This document shows positions 26,405 through 34,743 of a stretch of DNA of 64,000 nt, piece by piece. The stretch is from Terribacillus saccharophilus. GTDB lineage: Bacteria > Bacillota > Bacilli > Bacillales > Amphibacillaceae. Each line of letters begins with the position of its first letter. Position 1 is the first letter of the stretch. The notes beneath the pieces are model-generated. The model was not told where the DNA came from and did not search any database. It saw nothing but the letters and a program-made list of their open reading frames with translations. Where the stretch lies: the NCBI GenBank assembly GCA_900110015.1, contig FOCD01000002.1, forward strand, positions 682,001 through 746,000. Direction: 5' to 3'. Made by a program: the position numbers and the translations under genes.

Positions 26405-28099
26405 GTGGGAATATTGCGGAACTACGCGGACAGAAAAGCCATCCTGCTTTGTGTCGCAGTGATATTACTCTTCGTCTCTCCCTTATTCCTGCTGGGAGAC
26501 CATGCCCATATACGTGTTCATGATAATCTCGACTCCAATCTTGCCTGGTATAAAGTACTTGCTGAAAGCGGGCAAATGTTTGGCGGTGTCCATGCTGTCA
26601 TACCTCAGATTATCGGCGGACTTCCTCGGGATGCACTTGGCACGGAATGGACACTAATCGTTTGGCTGCATGCTTGGTTTCCGACAATGACTGCTTACGC
26701 CATAAGCCAGCTGCTAACCCGGCTCATTGCGTTTCTCGGTATGTATTTATTGCTCCGCACCCACGTCATCCGGAATATCAAAGCGCATTGGATTGCAGCT
26801 CTTGTTTCTCTTGCGTTCGCGCTGACACCATTTTGGCCGTCAGGCATGCTTAGCACCATGGGACATCCTTTAGCACTTTGGGCTTTCCTATCTATTAGAT
26901 CTCAAAAGGCGAATTGGAAGCACTGGACTGCTATTACTTTACTACCGCTATATGCTAGTTTTGTTCTGGGATTCTTTTTCTTCCTCGTCCTTATAGGGAT
27001 CATATGGCTGCTTGATCTACTTCGATATCGCAAACTGAATTTGCTATTCTTGGCAAGCATTATTTGGATGACTGCTGTTTTCTTAGCAACAGATTACCGG
27101 CTTGTCTACACGATGATCGCTGGTTCTGAAACGATGCATCGTGTCGAATTTGTATCCTCCAGACAAGACTTTGCCCAGACGCTCCACTTGTTCTGGAAGA
27201 ACTTCACACTAGGACATAATCATGTTATGACCCTCCACACCTTTGTGATCCTTCCGGTATTGTTGATTGCTTTGCTTTTGGTCCTCTTTAGGCGAAATCG
27301 TACAAGACCCATGAACATTTATCTCAGTCTGACAGGATTGAATTTGCTGTTATCTTTTTGGTACGCCCTTTGGTTCAATAAGATTTGGAGAATACCGAAA
27401 GAACATATTGATTTGCTTTCTGCATTCAATTTCGCTCGCTTTCATTTTCTTCGTCCACTCGTTATTTATGCTAGTTTCGGGTTAGCTTGTTATCTGCTAT
27501 GGCAACTCGGAAAGCGAAGTATACGCATTTTTGTTTATGCTTGCCTCTGTCTCCAGCTTGTCGTATTGGCTCTATCCAACGAAGAAATCGTTTATGGCCT
27601 CTATCAGCATTCACCTTCTGTTGAGGCCTTCTATGCTGTCGATCAATTTAAAGAAATTCGCGATTATATCGGTCAGCCTCAAGACACATATAAGGTGGCA
27701 AGCATCGGCTTACACCCTGCTATCGCCCAGTATAACGGTTTCTACACTGTCGATACATACAACAATATTATTCCGTTATCCTACAAGCATAAGTTCCGTG
27801 AAGTCATTGCAGGAGAACTGGCCAAAAGTAAGAACCTGACACGTTACTTCGATGAATGGGGCAGCCGGCTGTATATTTTTTCAGCGGAGCTCGGGAAGCA
27901 TTATGATTTTCGTAAAGATTCCGACCGCAGCATACAGAATCTTGATTTAAATGCAGAAGCTTTACGAGAACTGGGCGGAGCCTATATCTTATCCTCCGTT
28001 GTGATCGCGAATGCGATCGACAATGATTTGCGCTATGAACGAAGCTTCCAACATCCTGACTCTGCTTGGGAAGTTCACCTATACCGGGTACAACCATAA
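26405..28099 (+). CDS. ykoS: Polytopic membrane protein, DUF6044 / YkoS-like
   Basis: This protein of about 561-564 residues has a dozen or so membrane helices. Conserved features include the early loop HDNLDSNLAWYK, the segment PQIIGGLPRDALG, and a long extracellular C-terminal domain with YNGFYTVDTYNNIIPL. This is the YkoS family of B. subtilis, whose structure resembles GT-C membrane glycosyltransferases. It is followed by a YkoT-like dolichyl-phosphate-mannose-synthase-type enzyme, so a lipid-linked sugar may be its donor. The start is either GTG 26405, very close to GGGAGG, or TTG 26414 at a better distance; I give the longer one. Confidence 0.75.
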   Translation: MGILRNYADRKAILLCVAVILLFVSPLFLLGDHAHIRVHDNLDSNLAWYKVLAESGQMFGGVHAVIPQIIGGLPRDALGTEWTLIVWLHAWFPTMTAYAISQLLTRLIAFLGMYLLLRTHVIRNIKAHWIAALVSLAFALTPFWPSGMLSTMGHPLALWAFLSIRSQKANWKHWTAITLLPLYASFVLGFFFFLVLIGIIWLLDLLRYRKLNLLFLASIIWMTAVFLATDYRLVYTMIAGSETMHRVEFVSSRQDFAQTLHLFWKNFTLGHNHVMTLHTFVILPVLLIALLLVLFRRNRTRPMNIYLSLTGLNLLLSFWYALWFNKIWRIPKEHIDLLSAFNFARFHFLRPLVIYASFGLACYLLWQLGKRSIRIFVYACLCLQLVVLALSNEEIVYGLYQHSPSVEAFYAVDQFKEIRDYIGQPQDTYKVASIGLHPAIAQYNGFYTVDTYNNIIPLSYKHKFREVIAGELAKSKNLTRYFDEWGSRLYIFSAELGKHYDFRKDSDRSIQNLDLNAEALRELGGAYILSSVVIANAIDNDLRYERSFQHPDSAWEVHLYRVQP

Positions 28100-28112
28100 A
28101 GGAGGGAATCCG

Positions 28113-29105
28113 TTGACTACATCTTTGCCTGTTCTTACATTAGTGATTCCTTGTTATAACGAAGAAGAAATCTTGACTGATACTTGCTCCAAGCTCACAT
28201 CGACACTGGCAGCTTTGATGCAGGAGCAGCTTATATCATCTGCAAGCAGTATTTTGTTTGTAGATGATGGCAGCAAGGATCATACATGGCAGCTGATCAA
28301 AATAGAGCATCTGGCCAATCGATTTGTCACGGGAATAAAGCTTGCAGCTAATGCAGGACATCAGCGGGCACTTCTTGCCGGTATGCTCCATGCGAAGGAT
28401 TATTCCGATTGTGTCATCACATTGGATGCAGATTTGCAGGACGATATCTCTGTCATCCGAACATTCGTGCTGCGTTATCTGGAGGGCTTTGAGATTGTGT
28501 ATGGTGTACGAAATGACCGTACATCCGATACTGGCTTTAAGCGCAATACTGCTGCGCTCTTCTATCGAACAATGGAGATGCTTGGTATCCGACTCATTTC
28601 CAATCATGCTGACTATCGACTGCTGAACAAACGGGCCCTAACAGAACTAAGCCGCTATAACGAATCCAAACTATTCCTTAGAGGCATCATCCCTCAAATC
28701 GGATTTCGGTCTGATATCGTTACTTATGAACGCAAGCCTCGGCTCGCTGGAGAAACAAAATACCCGCTAAAAAAAATGCTCAGTTTTGCATTTGAAGGTA
28801 TCACTTCCTTCACCGTTGCCCCCATCCGTCTCATTGCTGCAGTTGGCTTCGGCCTGTTTCTTATTAGCTTGCTCGCTGCATGTTATGCTGCCATGCAGAA
28901 AGTATTCGGGGAGCCCGATGCCGGCTGGACTTCCTTAATTATCTCCATTTGGCTGCTCGGAGGTCTGCAGCTCATGGCAATTGGCATTATCGGTGAGTAT
29001 ATTGGTACAATTTTTGCAGAAGTAAAAAAGCGCCCCTTATATACAATCGATAGTATCCTGAGACAAATGCATCCGCAGGATAGTACGCACTTTACGAAAA
29101 CTTAA
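28113..29105 (+). CDS. ykoT: GT2 glycosyltransferase with C-terminal membrane helices, YkoT-like
   Basis: The protein has 330 residues from TTG 28113. The GT-A domain shows TLVIPCYNEEE, FVDDGSKDHTW, GHQRALLAGM, and the metal-binding DADLQDD. Two membrane helices near residues 235-255 and 275-300 end the protein. This layout is that of undecaprenyl-phosphate sugar transferases of the DPM1/GtrB type, which make the lipid-linked sugar used by a partner outside the membrane. The TTG follows AAAGGAGGG. The open frame extends back into ykoS, which it follows by 13 bases, so the pair is one operon. Confidence 0.82.
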   Translation: MTTSLPVLTLVIPCYNEEEILTDTCSKLTSTLAALMQEQLISSASSILFVDDGSKDHTWQLIKIEHLANRFVTGIKLAANAGHQRALLAGMLHAKDYSDCVITLDADLQDDISVIRTFVLRYLEGFEIVYGVRNDRTSDTGFKRNTAALFYRTMEMLGIRLISNHADYRLLNKRALTELSRYNESKLFLRGIIPQIGFRSDIVTYERKPRLAGETKYPLKKMLSFAFEGITSFTVAPIRLIAAVGFGLFLISLLAACYAAMQKVFGEPDAGWTSLIISIWLLGGLQLMAIGIIGEYIGTIFAEVKKRPLYTIDSILRQMHPQDSTHFTKT

Positions 29106-29202
29106 CAAATATTTTGCATTGATGCAGTTTTTCTGTTAGAATGTCTTACAAACAGGATACCCCCAAAATATTTCTGTTTTGTTTGCTGCTGTGTGCTCAG
29201 TA

Positions 29203-29240
29203 GCAATAAAAAAGCCACTCATTTGAGTGGCTTTTTTGCT
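29203..29240. terminator. Bidirectional terminator ykoT / symporter
   Basis: AAAAAAGCCACTCA pairs with TGAGTGGCTTTTTT. It has strong T-runs in both directions. Confidence 0.85.
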
Positions 29241-29244
29241 TTTA

Positions 29245-31035
29245 TCAATCCCCGCTTAGTCGTGCTTTACGGGCAGTTTCTGTTTGCTTTGCTACATAAT
29301 TATGATACTTTTGATGCCATGTTTTAATGGAAACGATGTATAAAACTACGTTTGCCGCTATAAGAATAGCGATCACAGGCCAGAACCAATTCGATACCGC
29401 CGCTTCCTCGTAAGCTAATCCAATTGGCGAGAATATGACGTAGAAAATGACAATCGAAAAGATCAGTGTAATGGATACAGGAATTGCGTGCTTCCAAGGA
29501 ACAAGATGATCTTCCCCATTTTCCGCATAAAAGACTGGTTTGATAGTTCTCAATGGCTTTACTTTTGCCATTATGAGCATGAACGCAACTTCAATCGCCA
29601 ACAAAATTCCGTAAACGTGGATATAGTTGATACCAGGATCCCAATCGAATATCTGCCGGAAGCCCCACACCATCATATAGTAAGCGAAAACGTGAAATAC
29701 GATGACCACTTTAGCAGCTGAAGCAGGTACGCGTTTAAAGATCATACCCATCAATACGATAACTAGGATAGGGATATTGAAGAATCCGGTAAACTGCCTG
29801 ATTAAGTTCCATAAGCCATCCGGTGCGTACATGAGAAATGGTGCAACAAAGAAGGAAACGAGCGCTATGATGATGCCAAGAATTTTGCTTACTTTGATTA
29901 ATTTTTCATCAGAAGCATTCGGTTCGAATACCGGCTGGTAAATATCAAGTACCAGCAAGGTAGCAACACTATTCAAGATTGAGTTGAAGCTGCTCAGTAC
30001 AGCCCCAAATAATACAGCTAAGAAAAAGCCTAGCATCCAAACTGGCAGCACATCACTGACAAGTGTCGGATAGCTCAAGTCTCCATTTTGAATAGAATCC
30101 CCATACAAATGGAATGCGATGATACCAGGTATCAGCATAAAAATTGGAACTAGTAGCTTCAGGTATCCCGTAAACAGGACACCTTTTTGTCCCTCTGCCA
30201 GATTTTTCGCTCCTAAAGCGCGCTGGATAACATATTGATTTAGGGCCCAATAGAAAAGGTTAGCAAAAAGGATTCCTGTAAAAATGGAGAAGAACGGCAC
30301 ATTATCTGTGCTGCTGCCAATAGCATTCAGCTTATCCGGGCTATTCTGGACGATGTGCTTCATTCCATCCACCATATTTCCGTTACCCAGCAGAATAAAG
30401 CCGAGTATCGGAACAAGGAAACCGATGATGACCAAACCGATGCCATTCAACGTATCAGATACTGCCACAGCCCTCAATCCGCCAAAAATCGCATAAACTG
30501 CACCGATAATACCGACGAACCATACTGTCATCCACAACGCCTGTGTATATGTAATATCAAGAAGTTCCGGTAAATCGAATAATTGAAGGACGGAAACACC
30601 GCCGGAGTAGAGCATGGAAGGAATCGTCACGCACATGTACCCAAGCAGGAACAAAATGACGGTCAATCTCCGGACAGTTTCATCATACCGCTTGCTCAAA
30701 AATTCCGGTATTGTGGAAATGCCTATTCCAAGAAACTTTGGCAGCAGGAAAATTGCCATAATGATAGCTGCAAGACCAGCTGTTACTTCCCAGGCCATGC
30801 CTGACATATTATTCGTGAAGCTCTGTCCGTTTAAGCCTATCAGCTGCTCAGCCGATAGATTTGTCAGCAGCAAGGAGCCGGCTATGAATATTCCAGTCAA
30901 ACCGCGCCCAGCAAGGAAGTATTCATCTGCAGTGCTGACATTACCTTTCGTCATATAGTAGGATACCACTGCTACCAACGCCATAAAAAAGGCGCAGGAT
31001 AGTAAAATAAAAATGATTTCTCCGATACTGAACAT
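29245..31035 (-). CDS. Sodium:solute symporter (SSS family, vSGLT-like)
   Basis: The protein has 596 residues from ATG 31035. About 14 membrane helices are visible, with the family stretches DEYFLAGRGLTGIFIAGSLLLTNLSAEQLIGLNG, split here as an N-terminal block, YAIFGGLRAVAVSD, and FGAVLSSFNSILNSVATL near the sodium site. The closest resemblance I recall is to sugar-type members such as vSGLT and YidK, so a sugar is a likely substrate. A longer in-frame start at 31110 has no ribosome site, while ATG 31035 follows AAAGGGTG. A leader hairpin and a candidate cre box lie upstream. Confidence 0.82.
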   Translation of the reverse strand: MFSIGEIIFILLSCAFFMALVAVVSYYMTKGNVSTADEYFLAGRGLTGIFIAGSLLLTNLSAEQLIGLNGQSFTNNMSGMAWEVTAGLAAIIMAIFLLPKFLGIGISTIPEFLSKRYDETVRRLTVILFLLGYMCVTIPSMLYSGGVSVLQLFDLPELLDITYTQALWMTVWFVGIIGAVYAIFGGLRAVAVSDTLNGIGLVIIGFLVPILGFILLGNGNMVDGMKHIVQNSPDKLNAIGSSTDNVPFFSIFTGILFANLFYWALNQYVIQRALGAKNLAEGQKGVLFTGYLKLLVPIFMLIPGIIAFHLYGDSIQNGDLSYPTLVSDVLPVWMLGFFLAVLFGAVLSSFNSILNSVATLLVLDIYQPVFEPNASDEKLIKVSKILGIIIALVSFFVAPFLMYAPDGLWNLIRQFTGFFNIPILVIVLMGMIFKRVPASAAKVVIVFHVFAYYMMVWGFRQIFDWDPGINYIHVYGILLAIEVAFMLIMAKVKPLRTIKPVFYAENGEDHLVPWKHAIPVSITLIFSIVIFYVIFSPIGLAYEEAAVSNWFWPVIAILIAANVVLYIVSIKTWHQKYHNYVAKQTETARKARLSGD

Positions 31036-31055
31036 GCGATCACCCTTTATGTAAG

Positions 31056-31099
31056 ATGTGCTCGAGTTTTGTCGAGCATATCTTAAGTAACCGTTATCA
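31056..31099 (-). promoter_or_regulatory. Leader hairpin and candidate cre site of the symporter
   Basis: On the minus strand TGATAACGGTTACT (31099-31086) matches the cre consensus at 12 of 14 positions. Downstream of it TGCTCGA pairs with TCGAGCA around CAAAAC (31058-31078) with no T-run, so it is a leader hairpin rather than a terminator. Confidence 0.35.
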
Positions 31100-31130
31100 T
31101 GCACCACCAAACCTATTTAGCAATTTATTG

Positions 31131-32315
31131 TTATTTATCTGTCCGCACATATACAAGCTCATACTGATTTTCATCTTGAAGTGCAACCCACGCTAACTCT
31201 AGCTGCAGCAAATCACCAAGCTGCTGCTTTGCTTGCGTACTAGAAATCAATTGATTTTCAGCGTTAACTGCATCCGGTAAGCGGTCTATTATGCACTCCC
31301 TGATAATTCCAGAGTAGATTCCGACGTGAACACTAGCCTCTACTCCTTCTACAGGGATACCTAATTTGGTATAAGCAAAAAGAAAAATATATGCTGGTTC
31401 AAGCTCGTCCTCGATAGCAGCATCAGGGGCCAGTTGCTCTCCTGCATGCTTCCAACCTTCAAGTGGCTGATCGGTTACCGCTGAAAGAAAATGAACAGCT
31501 TTCTGCTTAAGCTCCTCCTCTGTATATCTTTTATCTTTATTCCAAGGCGTAGCTCCTGAATAAAACAGCACATCTTCATTCTTTCGGACAGCAACTTGAT
31601 CAGGGAGTTCGTCAATAGGAGAATTATCTATGAGATCTTTTTCTGCCCACAGCTGCACACCACCTTCGTTATAATAATTAACGAAGTCACCCGTTATCCC
31701 CATCATACTTGCCCAATCTTTTTGCTGTGCGGCCGCATCGATATCTGTGAGAACCGGCGGAATTTCAGTGAATAATACTGTACCATCTGCATGCACGCCA
31801 ATGCCCTGATCTGCAAGCTTATATTTAATTTCTCCATTTTCCAGAGCAAGTACGATTGGTGTTTCGGCAAGCAGTTTTTGCTTTGCCTCCTCTACTTTTA
31901 TCAACTCATCGCTATCGATCAAAGTATATGGATTCCGATATAGCTGCGCTGCTGTAACAAACCCAGAATCATGGACTTCTACAGCTAGTCCCGCACCAGG
32001 TATCGGTAAATGGTGAACTGCATCTTTTTCAGCAAGACGGATTACTGTACTATGTGCAGAATAATCTTCCTGAATTACTTCCGCTGCTTCCGGATAAAAA
32101 GTTGCAGCAAATTGCTGTGCAATTACTCGTGCTTCGCCATCTTCTTCATCTGGCAGCATCATCTGCAAGTCAAATCCTATAAGATCTCCTTTTTCATCAA
32201 CATCTACAATACCGCATTGCTCTCCTTTTGCTGACATAAGACGCAATATATCGCCTTCTGCTGAAATTTTAATTTCCGCTGGAAGAAATTGTGTGAGACT
32301 CTGAATTAGTTTCAT
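31131..32315 (-). CDS. Conserved hypothetical protein, possibly two PepSY/YcdB-like repeats
   Basis: I do not firmly recognise this 394-residue protein. It is acidic, with no signal peptide, membrane helix or Cys-rich site. Two internally similar halves can be traced: each has a segment in which a conserved residue string (IDSDELIKVEEAKQKLL; ISSTQAKQQL) is followed by a strand ending in an aromatic residue (KYKLAD; YELVYV). This resembles the PepSY-type repeats of YcdB/YcdC proteins. ATG 32315 follows AAAGGAG. It lies downstream of catE and upstream of the symporter on the same strand, each apparently transcribed separately. Confidence 0.5.
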   Translation of the reverse strand: MKLIQSLTQFLPAEIKISAEGDILRLMSAKGEQCGIVDVDEKGDLIGFDLQMMLPDEEDGEARVIAQQFAATFYPEAAEVIQEDYSAHSTVIRLAEKDAVHHLPIPGAGLAVEVHDSGFVTAAQLYRNPYTLIDSDELIKVEEAKQKLLAETPIVLALENGEIKYKLADQGIGVHADGTVLFTEIPPVLTDIDAAAQQKDWASMMGITGDFVNYYNEGGVQLWAEKDLIDNSPIDELPDQVAVRKNEDVLFYSGATPWNKDKRYTEEELKQKAVHFLSAVTDQPLEGWKHAGEQLAPDAAIEDELEPAYIFLFAYTKLGIPVEGVEASVHVGIYSGIIRECIIDRLPDAVNAENQLISSTQAKQQLGDLLQLELAWVALQDENQYELVYVRTDK

Positions 32316-32368
32316 CCGTTAACTCCTTTTATATTTCATTCTTATTATTATGGCATAGAAATAAAAAT

Positions 32369-32398
32369 ACACACAACAGCAGCTGCTGTTGTGTGTTA
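32369..32398 (-). terminator. Terminator of catE
   Basis: A 28-bp perfect palindrome with arms ACACACAACAGCAG and CTGCTGTTGTGTGT (32369-32396) is followed on the minus strand by ATTTTTATTTC. It begins three bases after the stop codon. Confidence 0.7.
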
Positions 32399-32399
32399 A

Positions 32400-33254
32400 T
32401 CAATGCCCATGTATAACCAATTTCACTTTTGACCCTACCGGATCTATAAGCGTGTAACTACTATTTCCCTGTTTTATCGGCAATCCAACTGACTCTGCTC
32501 TTTTAATTGCTGCTTGAAGCTTCTCTTCATCCGGGAAGACAATTGTGAACCATTCCATACCTGCTTCATCTGGATTAACAGATGGTGCATTGGCACCGTG
32601 CCATGTATTGAGGCCAATATGATGATGATAATCTCCCGTCGATACAAATAATGCTCCTGGATAGCTAGAAACGACTGACTGGAAGCCAAGGACATTATTA
32701 TAAAAAGCAGCAGCATCACCTAGATGACGCATATATAAGTGAATATGACCCATAACAGTTCCATCCGGAAGGCCAGTCCATTCTTCTTCAGATGCTTCCT
32801 TTAATAAACTATCTCCATCAAGCGGATCAGTTGACATCTGTATTTCTCCATCAATCCACTTCCAGCCTGCGTCTGGTTTGTCAGCATAAATTTCAATTCC
32901 ATTTCCATCAGGATCATTTAGATATATGGCTTCACTAACCCCATGATCTGATGCCCCAAACTGCACTCGATTCAGCACATAAAATTTCACAACATCAGCC
33001 AAATCTGCTCTGGTCGGAAGAAGCAACGCAAAATGATACAACCCTGCATGACGGTCAGGCATTCTTTGAAGGTTTTGACCTTCCTCTAGATAAAGCAGGA
33101 TTGTGTTTCCAGTTCCAAGCGTTGCCTTTCCTTGTTCTTCTTCTATAATGTTTAAGCCAATAACTTTTGTATAGTAAGCAACAGATTGTGCCAAATCTGC
33201 TACGCGTAATTTTACTTGCCCAATGTATGTCTGTGGTGGTTGTTGGTATTGCAT
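32400..33254 (-). CDS. catE: Vicinal-oxygen-chelate dioxygenase, CatE-like (catechol 2,3-dioxygenase)
   Basis: The protein has 284 residues in two glyoxalase-type modules, one per half. Metal ligands can be placed at a His in GLYHFALLLP-like and GHIHLYMRHL, at HHHIGLNTWHG, and at a C-terminal Glu; the substrate loop SEAIYLNDPDGNGIEIYAD is strongly conserved. It matches B. subtilis CatE, an iron enzyme that cleaves catechol and is induced by thiol-reactive quinones. ATG 33254 follows AGAGGGGGAG. A promoter with a nested dyad lies directly upstream. The partner CatD is absent. It may share a physiological role with mhqR-mhqD at the start of the window. Confidence 0.8.
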   Translation of the reverse strand: MQYQQPPQTYIGQVKLRVADLAQSVAYYTKVIGLNIIEEEQGKATLGTGNTILLYLEEGQNLQRMPDRHAGLYHFALLLPTRADLADVVKFYVLNRVQFGASDHGVSEAIYLNDPDGNGIEIYADKPDAGWKWIDGEIQMSTDPLDGDSLLKEASEEEWTGLPDGTVMGHIHLYMRHLGDAAAFYNNVLGFQSVVSSYPGALFVSTGDYHHHIGLNTWHGANAPSVNPDEAGMEWFTIVFPDEEKLQAAIKRAESVGLPIKQGNSSYTLIDPVGSKVKLVIHGH

Positions 33255-33269
33255 ACAAGCTCCCCCTCT

Positions 33270-33318
33270 ATACTTACTTTATGTAAGTAAGTATATTTTA
33301 GATATCTATTTACGTCAA
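33270..33318 (-). promoter_or_regulatory. catE promoter with nested inverted repeat
   Basis: On the minus strand TTGACG (33318-33313) and TATACT (33296-33291) are separated by 16 bp. The -10 is the outer arm of a dyad whose arms are TATACTTAC and GTAAGTATA (33270-33296); inside it the shorter dyad TACTTAC / GTAAGTA is nested. The TACT..AGTA pattern resembles sites of YodB/CatR-type (DUF24) quinone-sensing repressors. No such regulator gene is in the window. Confidence 0.65.
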
Positions 33319-33324
33319 GTAACA

Positions 33325-33360
33325 AAAAAAGAACACCACATTTACGTGGTGTTCTTCTTA
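33325..33360 (-). terminator. Terminator of nupC
   Basis: AAGAACACCAC pairs with GTGGTGTTCTT and is followed on the minus strand by seven T. Confidence 0.85.
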
Positions 33361-33361
33361 T

Positions 33362-34546
33362 TTATGGCATTAATAGACCAACAATCGTTGCAGATAAGAA
33401 GCTAACAAGTGTAGCACCGTAAAGCAACTTCAAACCGAATTTCGCTACAACATTTCCTTGTTTTTCATTCAAACCTTTCACCGCACCGGCAATGATACCG
33501 ATAGAAGAGAAGTTCGCAAAGGAAACAAGGAATACAGATACGATGGCGATAACACGATCACTCAAAACAAAGTCTCCACCAGATAGAATCTGCATCGCTA
33601 CGAATTCATTGGATACCATTTTCGTAGCCATGATACTTCCTGCATCAACTGCTTCTGACCAAGGCACACCCATAAGGAATGCGAATGGAGAAAATACATA
33701 ACCAAGCAAGTCTTGGAAGCTGATACCGAAAATTCCTGAGAAGATACTGTTAATCATAGCAATCAACGCAACGAAACCGATTAGCATCGCGGCAACAACA
33801 ATAGCTACTTTGAAACCATCCATGATATATTCACCAAGCATTTCGAAGAAGGATTGTTTTTCTCCTTTTTCTTCCTCAATCATATCTTCCTTAGGATCTA
33901 CCTCGTAAGGATTGATGATAGAGGCAATGATGAATCCGCCAAACAGATTCAACACTAGCGCTGTTACGACATAACGAGGATCAAGCATTGTCATGTACGA
34001 TCCGACAATAGACATAGAAACAGTGGACATTGCAGATGCACAAAGTGTATACAGACGATGACGCGGCAGCAAGCCAAGCTGTTTTTTCAAAGAAATGAAT
34101 ACTTCTGACTGACCTAGAATCGCTGATGCAACTGCATTATAAGATTCAAGTTTCCCCAGACCATTTACTTTGCTAAGTGCAAGACCGATATATTTGATGA
34201 TGAACGGGAGAACCTTCCAATACTGAAGAATACCGATCAATGCCGAGATGAATACGATCGGCAGCAACACATTCATAAAGAATGTGGATTCTTCTACATT
34301 CACTAATCCACCGAAGACGAAGTTAATTCCTTCAGCAGCGTAGCCAAGCAATAGATTGAACCCATCTGAAATACCTTTTACTAAGTAGTTACCTACTTCT
34401 GTATTCAATAGAATGAATCCAAGTACAAGCTGCAGGATGATCATGATGATGATCGGGCGAATCTTAATCATTTTTTTATTCGAACTAGCAATCCAAGCTA
34501 ATCCTAGAAACACGAATAAACCGATGATGCCGATAATATAACTCAT
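33362..34546 (-). CDS. nupC: Concentrative nucleoside transporter (CNT/NupC family)
   Basis: The protein has 394 residues, full length for bacterial CNT proteins. Family stretches include [26 protein letters not shown], split here only by context, with the GQSE motif that contacts nucleoside, [10 protein letters not shown], and the EFVAM and FANFSSIGI segments of the second helical hairpin. It imports nucleosides using the sodium or proton gradient. ATG 34546 follows AAAGGGG. It is monocistronic. I searched the 200-bp leader for a purine riboswitch or PurR box and found none. B. subtilis has several paralogues (NupC, NupG), so the exact orthology is open. Confidence 0.85.
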   Translation of the reverse strand: MSYIIGIIGLFVFLGLAWIASSNKKMIKIRPIIIMIILQLVLGFILLNTEVGNYLVKGISDGFNLLLGYAAEGINFVFGGLVNVEESTFFMNVLLPIVFISALIGILQYWKVLPFIIKYIGLALSKVNGLGKLESYNAVASAILGQSEVFISLKKQLGLLPRHRLYTLCASAMSTVSMSIVGSYMTMLDPRYVVTALVLNLFGGFIIASIINPYEVDPKEDMIEEEKGEKQSFFEMLGEYIMDGFKVAIVVAAMLIGFVALIAMINSIFSGIFGISFQDLLGYVFSPFAFLMGVPWSEAVDAGSIMATKMVSNEFVAMQILSGGDFVLSDRVIAIVSVFLVSFANFSSIGIIAGAVKGLNEKQGNVVAKFGLKLLYGATLVSFLSATIVGLLMP

Positions 34547-34743
34547 GTTGTTCCCCTTTCGCGTATATAGCCAAAACTGCGACGATGTTAATCATCAAAG
34601 TAAAACATATTTTTCACAACGAGTCCTATTATGCCATATTAATTACACATTACGTAGAACTAAATTAAAAGTAATTCTATTAACAATATTCTAACTACTA
34701 CCCCAAGTGTACAGCCTTGTCTTATGAAAGACAAGGCTGCCGA

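Noticed and set aside
34547-34720. A possible purine riboswitch or PurR box upstream of nupC
   Set aside because: The conserved purine-aptamer core and CCGAAC-type PurR boxes are absent.
34713-34740. Hairpin AGCCTTGTCTT / AAGACAAGGCT after the antiporter gene
   Set aside because: No T-run follows on either strand, so I do not call it an intrinsic terminator. It may still protect the 3' end of the mRNA.
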